IMG/VR virus record: IMGVR_UViG_3300006735_000022
Span: 20,936-84,935 of that record
Source: a virus
DNA length: 64,000 bases
Direction: 5' to 3' (one strand)
Part shown: positions 42,329-49,528 of the stretch, piece after piece
Layout of the letters: every line of letters starts with the position of its first letter
Numbering within the stretch: the stretch's first letter is position 1
Notes under the pieces: model-generated
The model's input: the letters and a program-made list of their open reading frames with translations, nothing else
Databases searched by the model: none
What the model was told of the DNA's origin: nothing
Made by a program: the position numbers and the translations under genes

Positions 42329-42613
42329 ATGAACAATCGTCGCAACATCCTTAGGCACTTGAAAGAACAGTGCATGATCAAGATCACAAGTCTTGACAAA
42401 CAACTGGTCAAACTTCTTGACCATACTACTCTGCCACCTCACGTGGCAGCAGTGACACCTAACGCTGTTGATGCTGAAGTAGTTGACAAAGTTCAATCAC
42501 TTATGGATCAAATCAGTAGGTACGAAGATCGCCTCAATCTAATTGAGACATATGATCTGGACTCACTGAAGGAACACGACGATCTTTTGAATTACGACAC
42601 TTATAGTAAGTAA
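42329..42613 (+). CDS. Small coiled-coil protein between psbA and psbD, 94 aa
   Basis: ATG directly after the psbA terminator. Helical, with [21 protein letters not shown] and a second charged helix ([20 protein letters not shown]). One base separates its stop from psbD. No family recognised. Because it follows a terminator, it needs its own promoter or read-through. Confidence 0.65.
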   Translation: MNNRRNILRHLKEQCMIKITSLDKQLVKLLDHTTLPPHVAAVTPNAVDAEVVDKVQSLMDQISRYEDRLNLIETYDLDSLKEHDDLLNYDTYSK

Positions 42614-42614
42614 C

Positions 42615-43670
42615 ATGGTAGCCTCAACTCTTCAACAACAACGAAGGGGATGGTTTGATGTTTTAGATGACTGGTTGAAACGGGACAGGTTTGTTTTCGT
42701 TGGCTGGTCCGGCATCCTGCTCTTCCCAACTGCCTATCTGGCAATCGGTGGCTGGCTTACAGGCACCACCTTTGTTACCTCCTGGTACACACACGGACTC
42801 GCGTCCTCATACCTGGAAGGTGCTAACTTTTTGACCGCTGCTGTCTCCACTCCTGGAGATGCCATGGGTCACAGTCTCATGCTCCTCTGGGGACCTGAGG
42901 CACAAGGAAGTTTCGTCCGCTGGTGTCAACTGGGTGGACTCTGGAACTTCGTTGCACTGCATGGTGCTTTTGCACTTATCGGATTCATGCTCCGACAGTT
43001 TGAAATCGCACGACTCGTAGGAATTAGACCGTACAATGCTATTGCTTTCAGTGGTCCTATTGCTGTTTTTGTCAGTGTATTTCTCATCTATCCTCTGGGA
43101 CAGTCGTCCTGGTTCTTCGCGCCATCGTTCGGTGTCGCCGCGATCTTTAGGTTCCTTCTCTTCCTTCAAGGCTTTCATAACTGGACGCTGAACCCCTTCC
43201 ACATGATGGGTGTTGCAGGTATCCTTGGCGGTGCCTTGCTGTGTGCTATTCATGGTGCTACAGTAGAGAACACGCTCTTTGAGGATGGAGAACAAGCAAA
43301 CACATTCAAAGCATTTGAACCAACCCAAGAAGAAGAAACCTATTCTATGGTCACAGCCAATAGATTCTGGTCGCAAATCTTCGGCGTTGCGTTTAGCAAT
43401 AAGCGTTGGTTGCATTTCTTTATGCTATTTGTCCCCGTTATGGGCCTTTGGACCGCTTCCATTGGCATCATTGGTCTTGCTCTCAATCTTCGCGCTTACG
43501 ATTTTGTGAGTCAGGAGATCAGGGCAGCAGAAGACCCCGAGTTTGAAACGTTCTACACTAAGAACATTCTACTCAACGAAGGACTCCGTGCTTGGTTGGC
43601 ACCTGCTGACCAACCCCATGAGGACTTTGTATTCCCTGAGGAAGTTCTTCCTAGGGGTAATGCACTCTGA
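42615..43670 (+). CDS. psbD: Photosystem II D2 protein
   Basis: Partner of D1 in the PSII reaction centre. [20 protein letters not shown] start, [29 protein letters not shown], and [18 protein letters not shown] with the helix D His ligand. 351 aa, the normal length, with RGNAL at the C-terminus. Intact and presumably functional. Confidence 0.98.
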   Translation: MVASTLQQQRRGWFDVLDDWLKRDRFVFVGWSGILLFPTAYLAIGGWLTGTTFVTSWYTHGLASSYLEGANFLTAAVSTPGDAMGHSLMLLWGPEAQGSFVRWCQLGGLWNFVALHGAFALIGFMLRQFEIARLVGIRPYNAIAFSGPIAVFVSVFLIYPLGQSSWFFAPSFGVAAIFRFLLFLQGFHNWTLNPFHMMGVAGILGGALLCAIHGATVENTLFEDGEQANTFKAFEPTQEEETYSMVTANRFWSQIFGVAFSNKRWLHFFMLFVPVMGLWTASIGIIGLALNLRAYDFVSQEIRAAEDPEFETFYTKNILLNEGLRAWLAPADQPHEDFVFPEEVLPRGNAL

Positions 43671-43698
43671 TCATGAACCAAACGGTGAGAGTTCTACC

Positions 43699-43782
43699 AT
43701 GAAGCAATTGATAATTGCTTGCTCAGTATTACTGGTCTTTGCAATTATCTGTTTCTTGGTTATGCTTCTAGGTATGTTATGA
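43699..43782 (+). CDS. 27-aa hydrophobic peptide downstream of psbD
   Basis: ATG at 43699 preceded by GGTGAGAG at SD distance. The 27 codons encode almost only a membrane span (MKQLIIACSVLLVFAIICFL, then VMLLGML). Size and position recall small photosystem or cytochrome subunits (PsbX/PetN-like sizes), but there is no sequence evidence for one. It may be a true micro-gene or a by-chance ORF. Confidence 0.4.
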   Translation: MKQLIIACSVLLVFAIICFLVMLLGML

Positions 43783-43809
43783 TACATAGTATTAGTAACT
43801 AAGTATCTT

Positions 43810-44037
43810 ATGGCATGCGATCTACGAGCTGATATTATTGATGCTTTGGTTCAAGATGCCACCGGCAACATCAAGAAAGCAAAGATGAACATCGAAGTTT
43901 ACTTGCATAATCCGGTTGGTATTGGTGAACATCCTGATGTTCTGGGTGCTATTCAAGAGCAACTTGATATCATTGCTCATGAAGAAGAAAGGATTGAAGT
44001 TCTTTCTAAGTATTTCTCAGAACACAAGCATAAATAG
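43810..44037 (+). CDS. Conserved small cyanophage protein, 75 aa
   Basis: MACDLRADIIDALVQDATGN, then helical with a PVGIGEHPDVLGAI segment and a charged C-terminus. I recall this N-terminal pattern from other cyanomyoviruses. Function unknown. A late-promoter box overlaps its stop. Confidence 0.7.
   Translation: MACDLRADIIDALVQDATGNIKKAKMNIEVYLHNPVGIGEHPDVLGAIQEQLDIIAHEEERIEVLSKYFSEHKHK
44030..44036 (+). promoter_or_regulatory. Late-promoter box ATAAATA
   Basis: ATAAATA at the end of the 75-aa gene, 84 bases upstream of the secreted HExxH protein and before the promoter/terminator pair at 44084-44120. Confidence 0.45.
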
Positions 44038-44083
44038 TACGAATATCGTCGCCGCTACGGTCCTGGCAAAACCCAGAAGACTG

Positions 44084-44092
44084 TGCTATACT
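44084..44092 (+). promoter_or_regulatory. Extended -10 early promoter (TGCTATACT)
   Basis: TGn-TATACT extended -10; the -35 region (TGGCAA at 44064, 17-base spacing) is weak, as is common with extended -10 promoters. Transcription would start about 44098-44099, inside the left arm of the terminator hairpin that follows. Confidence 0.55.
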
Positions 44093-44120
44093 AGGGAGGT
44101 CTAACGACCTCCCTATTTTT
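44093..44120 (+). terminator. Rho-independent terminator just before the HExxH gene
   Basis: AGGGAGGTC-TAAC-GACCTCCCT (44093-44114), a perfect nine-base stem, then ATTTTT. It abuts the next ATG at 44121. Read-through from psbD would stop here, and the overlapping promoter would restart transcription. The compact promoter/stem-loop arrangement recalls the PeSL cassettes described in T4-type phages. Confidence 0.88.
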
Positions 44121-44828
44121 ATGCTCAAATTTATTCTGGCAGGTCTCTTGATGGGATCTACTACCCTTCCTGCCAAAGCACATCATCATATTGAAAATCC
44201 TCCTGCAGGTGAACTCGGTAAGATTGTCAAAGGTTATAAAACATATGATTCTCTGGGTTGCATGCTCCTTGGTGAGTGCACCTCAGGTGTAGAAGAAGTT
44301 CATAGTCTGCTTGATGTTTCTACCAAGTATGAAAACTTCGAGGACTTCACATCAGTTGCACATGAGTTCAACATGATGTTGATGGCATTGAATCAGGTCG
44401 GTAGCAAAGTGTTTCTGGCAGACGAAAAGTATTTCCCCGTGGGACATCGTGGTGTATACCATACGGTCAGCAACAACATGTTCCTGAACAAGTCATACAT
44501 GCATCATCCTCATGTACTGATGAGTGTCATGCGTCATGAAGGATGGCATGCAGCACAGGATTGTATGGCAGGCACCATTGATAATAGTATGATTGCTATC
44601 ATCATGGATGAGGATAAGGTTCCTCAGATTTGGCAGGACATTGCTACAAAAACATATCAATTCCAACCATCTGCTATTCCATGGGAGAAGGAAGCATTCT
44701 GGGCAGGTAAGACTCAAGGAATGACTATGAAAGCACTGATGGCATGTGCTGCTGGTGATATGTGGGAGGTCTATGAACCAACCCCCATGACCCGTGAGTG
44801 GTTGGAGGAGAAAGGTTACATCAAATGA
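44121..44828 (+). CDS. Secreted HExxH zincin-like protein, 235 aa
   Basis: Signal peptide of about 20 residues ending LPAKA, then HHHIENPPAG. The zinc motif H139-E-G-W-H143 (SVMRHEGWHAAQDC) is a classical HExxH site, and a third ligand may be Glu or His further on (KEAFWAGKTQ). This points to a periplasmic metallopeptidase or related zincin. ATG sits right after a terminator, so it may be translated from an mRNA starting inside the hairpin. Possible role in lysis or envelope remodelling is inference. Confidence 0.7.
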   Translation: MLKFILAGLLMGSTTLPAKAHHHIENPPAGELGKIVKGYKTYDSLGCMLLGECTSGVEEVHSLLDVSTKYENFEDFTSVAHEFNMMLMALNQVGSKVFLADEKYFPVGHRGVYHTVSNNMFLNKSYMHHPHVLMSVMRHEGWHAAQDCMAGTIDNSMIAIIMDEDKVPQIWQDIATKTYQFQPSAIPWEKEAFWAGKTQGMTMKALMACAAGDMWEVYEPTPMTREWLEEKGYIK

Positions 44829-45097
44829 GAAAACTCTTTGAGATTTGGAAGTATTCATTAGGAAGTTTCTCTGATGACAAAACAGCAGAGTACGATAACT
44901 ACGTGGTTATCGTACGGACTATTCTATTTCTCAGTGTTTTTTGCACTAACCTGTATATTGTTAGCGGAGTAGTCCGCCACTGGAATGATGGTCAGAACAG
45001 TCAAGTGGTTATCCGCGAGCATTATTTTGGTCGCCATGGTTTTTCATGTGATGGGGTGGACACCATGGAACAGCATTCTCCAACTGCTAGGCGCTAG
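44825..45097 (+). CDS. Small membrane protein, 90 aa
   Basis: ATGA overlap with the zincin stop. MRKLFEIWKYSLGSFSDDKT, then one span near residues 30-52 (VVIVRTILFLSVFCTNLYIV). The C-terminal 37 residues overlap the next gene in another frame and have poor composition, so the functional part may end earlier. Confidence 0.6.
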   Translation: MRKLFEIWKYSLGSFSDDKTAEYDNYVVIVRTILFLSVFCTNLYIVSGVVRHWNDGQNSQVVIREHYFGRHGFSCDGVDTMEQHSPTARR

Positions 45098-45206
45098 TGG
45101 TTGGACTTACGTAGGTTTCAAGTGGAGGGAACGTGCTATCATCATGAACTTCCTTCCTCAATTTTTTATCATCATTCCTGGTCTCATTTACCTGCTCTCT
45201 AAATAG
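44985..45206 (+). CDS. Two-span membrane protein, 73 aa
   Basis: Hydrophobic segments near residues 8-24 (LSASIILVAMVFHVMGW) and 52-70 (IIMNFLPQFFIIIPGLIYLL), joined by a loop with GASGWTYVGFKWRER. It overlaps the previous gene by 113 bases. Its stop lies inside the terminator loop at 45191-45220. Function unknown. Confidence 0.6.
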   Translation: MMVRTVKWLSASIILVAMVFHVMGWTPWNSILQLLGASGWTYVGFKWRERAIIMNFLPQFFIIIPGLIYLLSK

Positions 45207-45220
45207 GGCAGGTCTTTTTA
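45191..45220 (+). terminator. Rho-independent terminator before the amidinotransferase gene
   Basis: ACCTGCTCT (45191-45199) pairs with AGGGCAGGT (45206-45214) with one G-T pair and loop CTAAAT, then C and five T. The loop plus next base spells CTAAATA, so the terminator contains a late-promoter-like box. The next ATG is at 45225. Confidence 0.8.
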
Positions 45221-45224
45221 TATT

Positions 45225-46589
45225 ATGTCACCTTCTGTATATCAACCGTGGGATAAGTTGAAGACGTGCCTAGTAGGACGGTCTTATCCACCAGAGTTTT
45301 ATAGTTACATCAAAGACACCAAAGCACGTGCTGGGATGGAGACGATTGCTCAGGAAACTGAGGAAGACTACCAGAAACTGTGTGACAAACTGAAAGAACT
45401 GGGTGTCGATGTAATTAGAACTAATATTTCTGATGACTGGGAGAAGGATCATAACTGGGGATACCATGCCAAGTATCCATCCTCCATGTTGCCACGAGAT
45501 CACACTGCGGTCATCGGCAACACATTTTACATGCCGAATAGTGACTACCTGAAGAACGTAGACATCAGACAGATGATCTACAATATTGAAAGTGATTGTG
45601 ATGAGTCACACTTGAATGTTGATGAGCATGTCCTTGCTGACTTCCTGCTTGACCTGACTAAACCTGCACGTGGTGCTGGTGGTAACAGTGTAGTCAAAGA
45701 ACTACGTGACTTTTGGAAGGAAGATAATAAGGGGTATCCTATTGGTCAATTGTTGCTGGGTTTGGACATTGATGATCTAACAAGGTTATGTGAGAGTGCT
45801 GTAACTAATACAATTGGTAACCCACGTAGAGTCAACGTAGAATATAATGAGTTCCAAGATGCAGAGAAGTGGTTCAAGGAACAGGGTGGTAAGGTTGTTT
45901 ATAATCAGTATGTGAACACCGCTGCGACGATTCGCTGTGGTAGAGACTTGTATTTCTCACTCAATAACATCATGAATGTTGTGAATGAGAAGCACTTTAT
46001 GAAGAAGTGGGAGAAACTATTCCCTGAGTTTAGATGCCACCCACTCTACACTCCTGGTCATGGTGATGGATCATTGTGTGCAGTCAAACCTGGGTTCTTA
46101 GTTACCATTGCCCCACCCCAAAACTTCAAAGATACTTTCCCTGACTGGGACGTGTGTCACATCCCTGGTACAGGTTGGCAGCAAGTCGATGGGTTCTTGA
46201 AGATGAAGAACAAGAACAGAGGACGTTGGTGGGTGCCAGGTCAAGAAGAGAACAATGAACTGACTGATTTTGTTGAGACCTGGTTGAATGATTGGGTAAT
46301 TTATGTGGAGGAGACAGTCTTTGATGTCAACATGCTTGTGGTTGATGAGAAGAATGTCATCTGCAACAATTATAATAAGGAAGTCTTTGATTACTTTGAT
46401 AAGCATGGTGTGACAGGACATGTTGTCAACTTCAGACACAGATACTTCTGGGATGGTGGTCTGCACTGCATCACATCAGACTTGGACCGTGAGGGAGAGA
46501 TGGTTGACTACTTCCCTGAACGTGGTGACAAGGGTGGTGCTATCGCTGCTCCAACGGGACACAAACCTAGTTACAAACGAAATCACTGA
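45225..46589 (+). CDS. Amidinotransferase-family protein (glycine amidinotransferase-like), 454 aa
   Basis: WDKLKTCLVGRSYPPEF, MLPRDHTAVIGNTFYMPNS, a central HxDG-type segment near residue 278 (TPGHGDGSLCAVKPG) and WDGGLHCITSDLDREG with the catalytic Cys near 415 follow the arginine:glycine amidinotransferase fold. Such enzymes move an amidino group from arginine to an amine (glycine, inosamine or toxin precursors). Full length. The acceptor is unknown; arginine use and polyamine or guanidino-compound synthesis are possible. Confidence 0.82.
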   Translation: MSPSVYQPWDKLKTCLVGRSYPPEFYSYIKDTKARAGMETIAQETEEDYQKLCDKLKELGVDVIRTNISDDWEKDHNWGYHAKYPSSMLPRDHTAVIGNTFYMPNSDYLKNVDIRQMIYNIESDCDESHLNVDEHVLADFLLDLTKPARGAGGNSVVKELRDFWKEDNKGYPIGQLLLGLDIDDLTRLCESAVTNTIGNPRRVNVEYNEFQDAEKWFKEQGGKVVYNQYVNTAATIRCGRDLYFSLNNIMNVVNEKHFMKKWEKLFPEFRCHPLYTPGHGDGSLCAVKPGFLVTIAPPQNFKDTFPDWDVCHIPGTGWQQVDGFLKMKNKNRGRWWVPGQEENNELTDFVETWLNDWVIYVEETVFDVNMLVVDEKNVICNNYNKEVFDYFDKHGVTGHVVNFRHRYFWDGGLHCITSDLDREGEMVDYFPERGDKGGAIAAPTGHKPSYKRNH

Positions 46590-46605
46590 GTCATTTATCA
46601 GGAAC

Positions 46606-46621
46606 TGGAAAAAAAACTCGG
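46606..46621 (+). repeat. Dispersed 16-base repeat, copy 1
   Basis: TGGAAAAAAAACTCGG, identical at 53532-53547 and 61505-61520. Here it lies just after the amidinotransferase stop and merges into the -35 region of the petE promoter (GGTAAATTTTTGACC follows). Confidence 0.8.
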
Positions 46622-46629
46622 GTAAATTT

Positions 46630-46658
46630 TTGACCTCTAAGTTTTTTTGTGATACACT
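46630..46658 (+). promoter_or_regulatory. Sigma70-type promoter of petE
   Basis: TTGACC (46630-46635), 17-base spacer, TACACT (46653-46658). Start of transcription would be near 46664, so the GTGAGGAATAAT motif shared with psbA would be the very 5' end of the mRNA, with an inverted GTGAG/CTCAC pair (46664-46668 and 46677-46681). Confidence 0.65.
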
Positions 46659-46663
46659 TGGTA

Positions 46664-46675
46664 GTGAGGAATAAT
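46664..46675 (+). repeat. 12-base leader motif shared with psbA
   Basis: GTGAGGAATAAT, identical to 41159-41170. It would lie at the 5' end of the petE mRNA, and GTGAG can pair with CTCAC 8 bases downstream. Confidence 0.5.
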
Positions 46676-46709
46676 ACTCACGTATACATAATGTGTCCGC
46701 AATAGGCAG

Positions 46710-47033
46710 ATGAAGTTCTTTTTCGCACTTCTTGCTACATTATTTCTTGCTGCACCAGCATGGGCAGTCGATGTGCAGATGGGTTCCAACGGGAACCTAG
46801 TCTTTGATCCCTCAGAGGTTACTATCTCTGCCGGGGAGTCAGTTCATTTCGTAAACAACATGCTTCCACCTCACAATGTAGTGGTAGAAGATCATCCAGA
46901 AATTTCTCACGAAGCATTGGCAATGATGCCTGGTGAAGAGTTTGATGTAACCTTTGCTGATGCTGGAGACTACACCTTCTGGTGTGGACCCCACAAAGGC
47001 GCAGGCATGATCGGCACAGTCCACGTTCAATAG
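46710..47033 (+). CDS. petE: Plastocyanin
   Basis: Lumenal copper protein carrying electrons from cytochrome b6f to photosystem I. Signal peptide of 19 residues ending AWA for transfer to the thylakoid lumen. Copper ligands H55 (PPHNVV), C92, H95 and M100 ([11 protein letters not shown]) are intact. 107 aa. It has its own promoter and a shared leader motif with psbA. Ferredoxin follows five bases downstream. Confidence 0.96.
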   Translation: MKFFFALLATLFLAAPAWAVDVQMGSNGNLVFDPSEVTISAGESVHFVNNMLPPHNVVVEDHPEISHEALAMMPGEEFDVTFADAGDYTFWCGPHKGAGMIGTVHVQ

Positions 47034-47038
47034 TCTCC

Positions 47039-47329
47039 ATGTATAAAGTCACAATTCAAACCTCCGAAGGCGAAACTCAGACCATTGAGTGTGCCTCTGA
47101 CCAGTATATTCTCGATGCCATTGAAGAAGCAGGTGTTGACCTGCCCTATTCCTGTCGTGCTGGTGCCTGCTCCACCTGTGCTGGCAAGGTAGTAGAGGGA
47201 AAAGTAAATCAAGAGGATCAATCGTTCCTTGATGATGATCAGATTGAAGAAGGATTTCTCCTGACATGCGTTTCATATCCTGAAAGTGATGTCACTATTC
47301 TTACTGAGCAGGAGGAATACCTTTACTAA
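47039..47329 (+). CDS. petF: [2Fe-2S] ferredoxin
   Basis: Plant-type ferredoxin: cluster ligands C39, C44, C47 and C77 ([11 protein letters not shown] and LLTCVSY). [18 protein letters not shown] start, 96 aa. It takes electrons from photosystem I and can supply reductases such as bilin reductases or ribonucleotide reductase. Co-transcribed with petE. Confidence 0.96.
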   Translation: MYKVTIQTSEGETQTIECASDQYILDAIEEAGVDLPYSCRAGACSTCAGKVVEGKVNQEDQSFLDDDQIEEGFLLTCVSYPESDVTILTEQEEYLY

Positions 47330-47332
47330 ATA
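47326..47332 (+). promoter_or_regulatory. Late-promoter box CTAAATA
   Basis: Overlaps the petF stop and lies 29 bases upstream of the ATG at 47362. Confidence 0.5.
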
Positions 47333-47361
47333 CCTAAGATAACAGTCGTAACTCAATACAG

Positions 47362-47670
47362 ATGGCAGTTTCAAAGAATTGCACGTCTTTATCATCAACT
47401 GAACTCCAGTCGGAGATCAGGGTAGATGAGAAAGGACACGTTACCTTTGACGGCACAGGCAGTTCCCTGCCCGACTCCGAAGCAGATCATTCTCCTCAGT
47501 GGAGGTTCCGTGCGAGAGTATGGAAGCGTTTGGATCGTGCACAGCATGATGTGGACATGGACTACTATCGCAAGCAACAACTTGCTAAGAAGGAAGTTCA
47601 ACAGGATGTAGAGTTCATGGAAAGGGAGAAGGCCAAGACTGGTTCCTATCCTGAGCGTCCTTCTGAGTGA
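47362..47670 (+). CDS. Small protein of unknown function, 102 aa
   Basis: Beta-type N-terminal half (SEIRVDEKGHVTFDGTGSSL), then a long charged helix (RVWKRLDRAQHDVDMDYYRK). Isolated between a late-promoter box and an early promoter. No family recognised. Confidence 0.65.
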   Translation: MAVSKNCTSLSSTELQSEIRVDEKGHVTFDGTGSSLPDSEADHSPQWRFRARVWKRLDRAQHDVDMDYYRKQQLAKKEVQQDVEFMEREKAKTGSYPERPSE

Positions 47671-47673
47671 TAT

Positions 47674-47702
47674 TTGACATGTGGACTCACTTATCCTATA
47701 AT
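47674..47702 (+). promoter_or_regulatory. Consensus sigma70 promoter
   Basis: TTGACA (47674-47679), exactly 17 bases, TATAAT (47697-47702): a perfect host-type promoter, 21 bases upstream of the ATG at 47724. It should fire immediately after infection and drive the small membrane protein, the DSBH protein and glutaredoxin. Confidence 0.9.
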
Positions 47703-47723
47703 ATTTGAGTCATCTAGATTATT

Positions 47724-47921
47724 ATGGAAAGGTATCAAGTAAAATCTCATTGGTACTATTGGTTCTGGAGCATAGCAACTGTCTCAGTTGTAGCAGGTCA
47801 ACTGTACGTTGGCACGGGTTATCGTCGCATGGCAGACAGCTTTGAGTCGGTAGCCCTTGCTATTGGGGAAATTCAGGTTGCTATTATTGTTGCTAAGAGT
47901 GATGCCCCCAAGTTTTATTGA
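47724..47921 (+). CDS. Small single-span membrane protein, 65 aa
   Basis: Cytosolic start MERYQVKSHWYYW, one span (FWSIATVSVVAGQLYVGTGY) and a polar tail. The span-plus-GQ-Y-G pattern resembles the C-terminal anchor of the protein at 59566 (IVFGQIYLGSAINS). First gene behind a perfect early promoter, so a host-takeover role is possible. Confidence 0.65.
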   Translation: MERYQVKSHWYYWFWSIATVSVVAGQLYVGTGYRRMADSFESVALAIGEIQVAIIVAKSDAPKFY

Positions 47922-48493
47922 TGTATATTTACACTGAAAACTGGAATCATTCACCTGACGTTATCAAATCGCTCAAAGAACGATACGATGATCCTTTCTT
48001 CTTGAAGGGAGAAAATACGATAGAGAATCGTAAGAATTGGGGACAACATTACACAGGATTTCATAAGAACCCAAACAATAAAGCACCCACTGTAGAAGGG
48101 AACTTTATTGACAAGGATCTTTTACAACTATACGTTCCCAAACTCAAAAAGATTCTCGGTGACATTGGATTGCCGATGGGCAAGACAATATACAGTTACA
48201 GTAGTATCTGGGGACAACTATACAAGTTAGACCTAGAAGCAGTGATTGATGTTCACAATCACTATGAGGACCCACGACAACTAATATCGTGGGTCCATTT
48301 TGTTGATGTTCCTGACACCAAACTTTTTTACTTCCAGGTGGGAGATAAAAAATATTATCCAGACTGTCAGAGAAGTGGCGACTTGATGCTTTACCCATCC
48401 TATGCCATGCATGGTGTAGATAAGATGACTGAGGGTAAAGATCGATTTGTTGTAGTTGGAAACATTGTAAAACTAAACCAAAATCGTTGGTAA
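47921..48493 (+). CDS. Cupin/2OG-oxygenase-fold protein, 190 aa
   Basis: IYSYSSIWGQLYKLD, IDVHNHYEDPRQLISWVHFV, RSGDLMLYPSYAMHGVD and RFVVVGNIV fit a double-stranded beta-helix with His ligands in VHNHYED and MHGVD. This matches phage 2OG-Fe(II) oxygenase-like proteins. The ATG at 47921 overlaps the last base of the previous stop. Substrate unknown. Confidence 0.65.
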   Translation: MYIYTENWNHSPDVIKSLKERYDDPFFLKGENTIENRKNWGQHYTGFHKNPNNKAPTVEGNFIDKDLLQLYVPKLKKILGDIGLPMGKTIYSYSSIWGQLYKLDLEAVIDVHNHYEDPRQLISWVHFVDVPDTKLFYFQVGDKKYYPDCQRSGDLMLYPSYAMHGVDKMTEGKDRFVVVGNIVKLNQNRW

Positions 48494-48494
48494 A

Positions 48495-48731
48495 ATGCAA
48501 GCAGTTCTGTATTCAAAAGACAATTGTCAGTGGTGTGATAGAGTCAAGCAACTCTTTGCTGCTGTTGACATTGACTACCTAGAGTATAAACTTGGTAAAG
48601 ACTTTACTAAAGAACAGTTTTATCAGGAGTTTGAGGATGGTGCAACCTTCCCTCAGGTTTCTATTGACAACAAAGCGATTGGAGGATGCAAAGAAACCCT
48701 ACAACACCTCCAAAGTTTGGAGATGATCTGA
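48495..48731 (+). CDS. nrdC: Glutaredoxin
   Basis: Thioredoxin-fold protein with the CxxC site C11-Q-W-C14, cis-Pro motif ATFPQVSI and IGGCKETLQHL. 78 aa, like T4 NrdC. It probably re-reduces the C-terminal CESC pair of the phage NrdA with host glutathione. The symbol reflects the role of T4 nrdC. Confidence 0.92.
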   Translation: MQAVLYSKDNCQWCDRVKQLFAAVDIDYLEYKLGKDFTKEQFYQEFEDGATFPQVSIDNKAIGGCKETLQHLQSLEMI

Positions 48732-48845
48732 CTAATCGGGGGTCAATTCTGCTGTATAACAGGAGAAAACGACGCCCTAAACTCATACCTCTTTTCAAAA
48801 TATTTGGAAGGAGATATTCGCTACATATAGAAAGGGAGAATTAGC

Positions 48846-49076
48846 ATGACGCTTGATTCATCTACGATTTTTATCGCAATGGGTGCAGTGATCCTGGTTC
48901 AGACCATCGGTTTAGGACTAGTAATCGGTTACCTGGTTCGTGCCTACATCCACGATGTGACTCCCCAATATACTCACCCTGAGATGTTTGATGAGAATGG
49001 CAATCCAATTGCTGAGTCTCTAATCTCTTTCCGATTTGAAGGTGAGACACCATACCTCGATGAATTTGACGACTAA
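48846..49076 (+). CDS. Conserved small membrane protein, 76 aa
   Basis: Strong SD (AAGGGAG). One span near residues 8-32 (IFIAMGAVILVQTIGLGLVIGYLV), then a polar acidic tail ending YLDEFDD. A protein of this type sits before the DUF6433 gene in other cyanomyoviruses, as I recall. The 114 bases upstream hold no other gene or clear promoter. Confidence 0.72.
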   Translation: MTLDSSTIFIAMGAVILVQTIGLGLVIGYLVRAYIHDVTPQYTHPEMFDENGNPIAESLISFRFEGETPYLDEFDD

Positions 49077-49078
49077 TC

Positions 49079-49528
49079 ATGGCAAAACTTCCTAACAATC
49101 CACTGATCTCCGAACTGTTCAAAGCAGTGCACGGTGCCAAGACTGTGGATAAAAAGGTTGAACTACTCGAACAATACAAACGGGATGACGTAAAGGCAAT
49201 CCTTATCTGGAACTTTGATAAGGGTATCAAGTCTGCCATCCCTGAGGGTGACGTTCCTTACAAGAGGAACGAATCACCTGCTGGTACTGATGGACACACC
49301 CGCCTGGTACATGAGTGGCGCTCACTGTATAACTTTATCCGTGGTGGTAACAATAAGATCTCTCAGATGCGTCGGGAGACCCTGCTGATTCAACTGTTGG
49401 AGTCACTCCATGCTGATGAAGCAGAGATCATTACCCTGGTCAAGGATAAGGAACTTCAGCAGAAGTATCGCATCACTCGTAGTGTTGTAGAAAAAGCATA
49501 CCCTGAGATTCACTGGCGTGACAAGTGA
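49079..49528 (+). CDS. DUF6433-family conserved phage protein, 149 aa
   Basis: KLPNNPLISELFKAVHGAKT, ILIWNFDKGIKSAIPEGDVPY, LYNFIRGGNNKISQMRRETL and LLESLHADEAEIITLVKDKEL match a family widespread in T4-like phages (DUF6433, from memory). Helical and of unknown function. The stop overlaps the radical SAM start (GTGA). Confidence 0.82.
   Translation: MAKLPNNPLISELFKAVHGAKTVDKKVELLEQYKRDDVKAILIWNFDKGIKSAIPEGDVPYKRNESPAGTDGHTRLVHEWRSLYNFIRGGNNKISQMRRETLLIQLLESLHADEAEIITLVKDKELQQKYRITRSVVEKAYPEIHWRDK

Noticed and set aside
46420-46674. ORF running from the end of the amidinotransferase gene into the petE promoter
   Set aside because: It overlaps a confident gene in another frame, and its unique part covers the 16-base repeat and the promoter rather than protein-like sequence.
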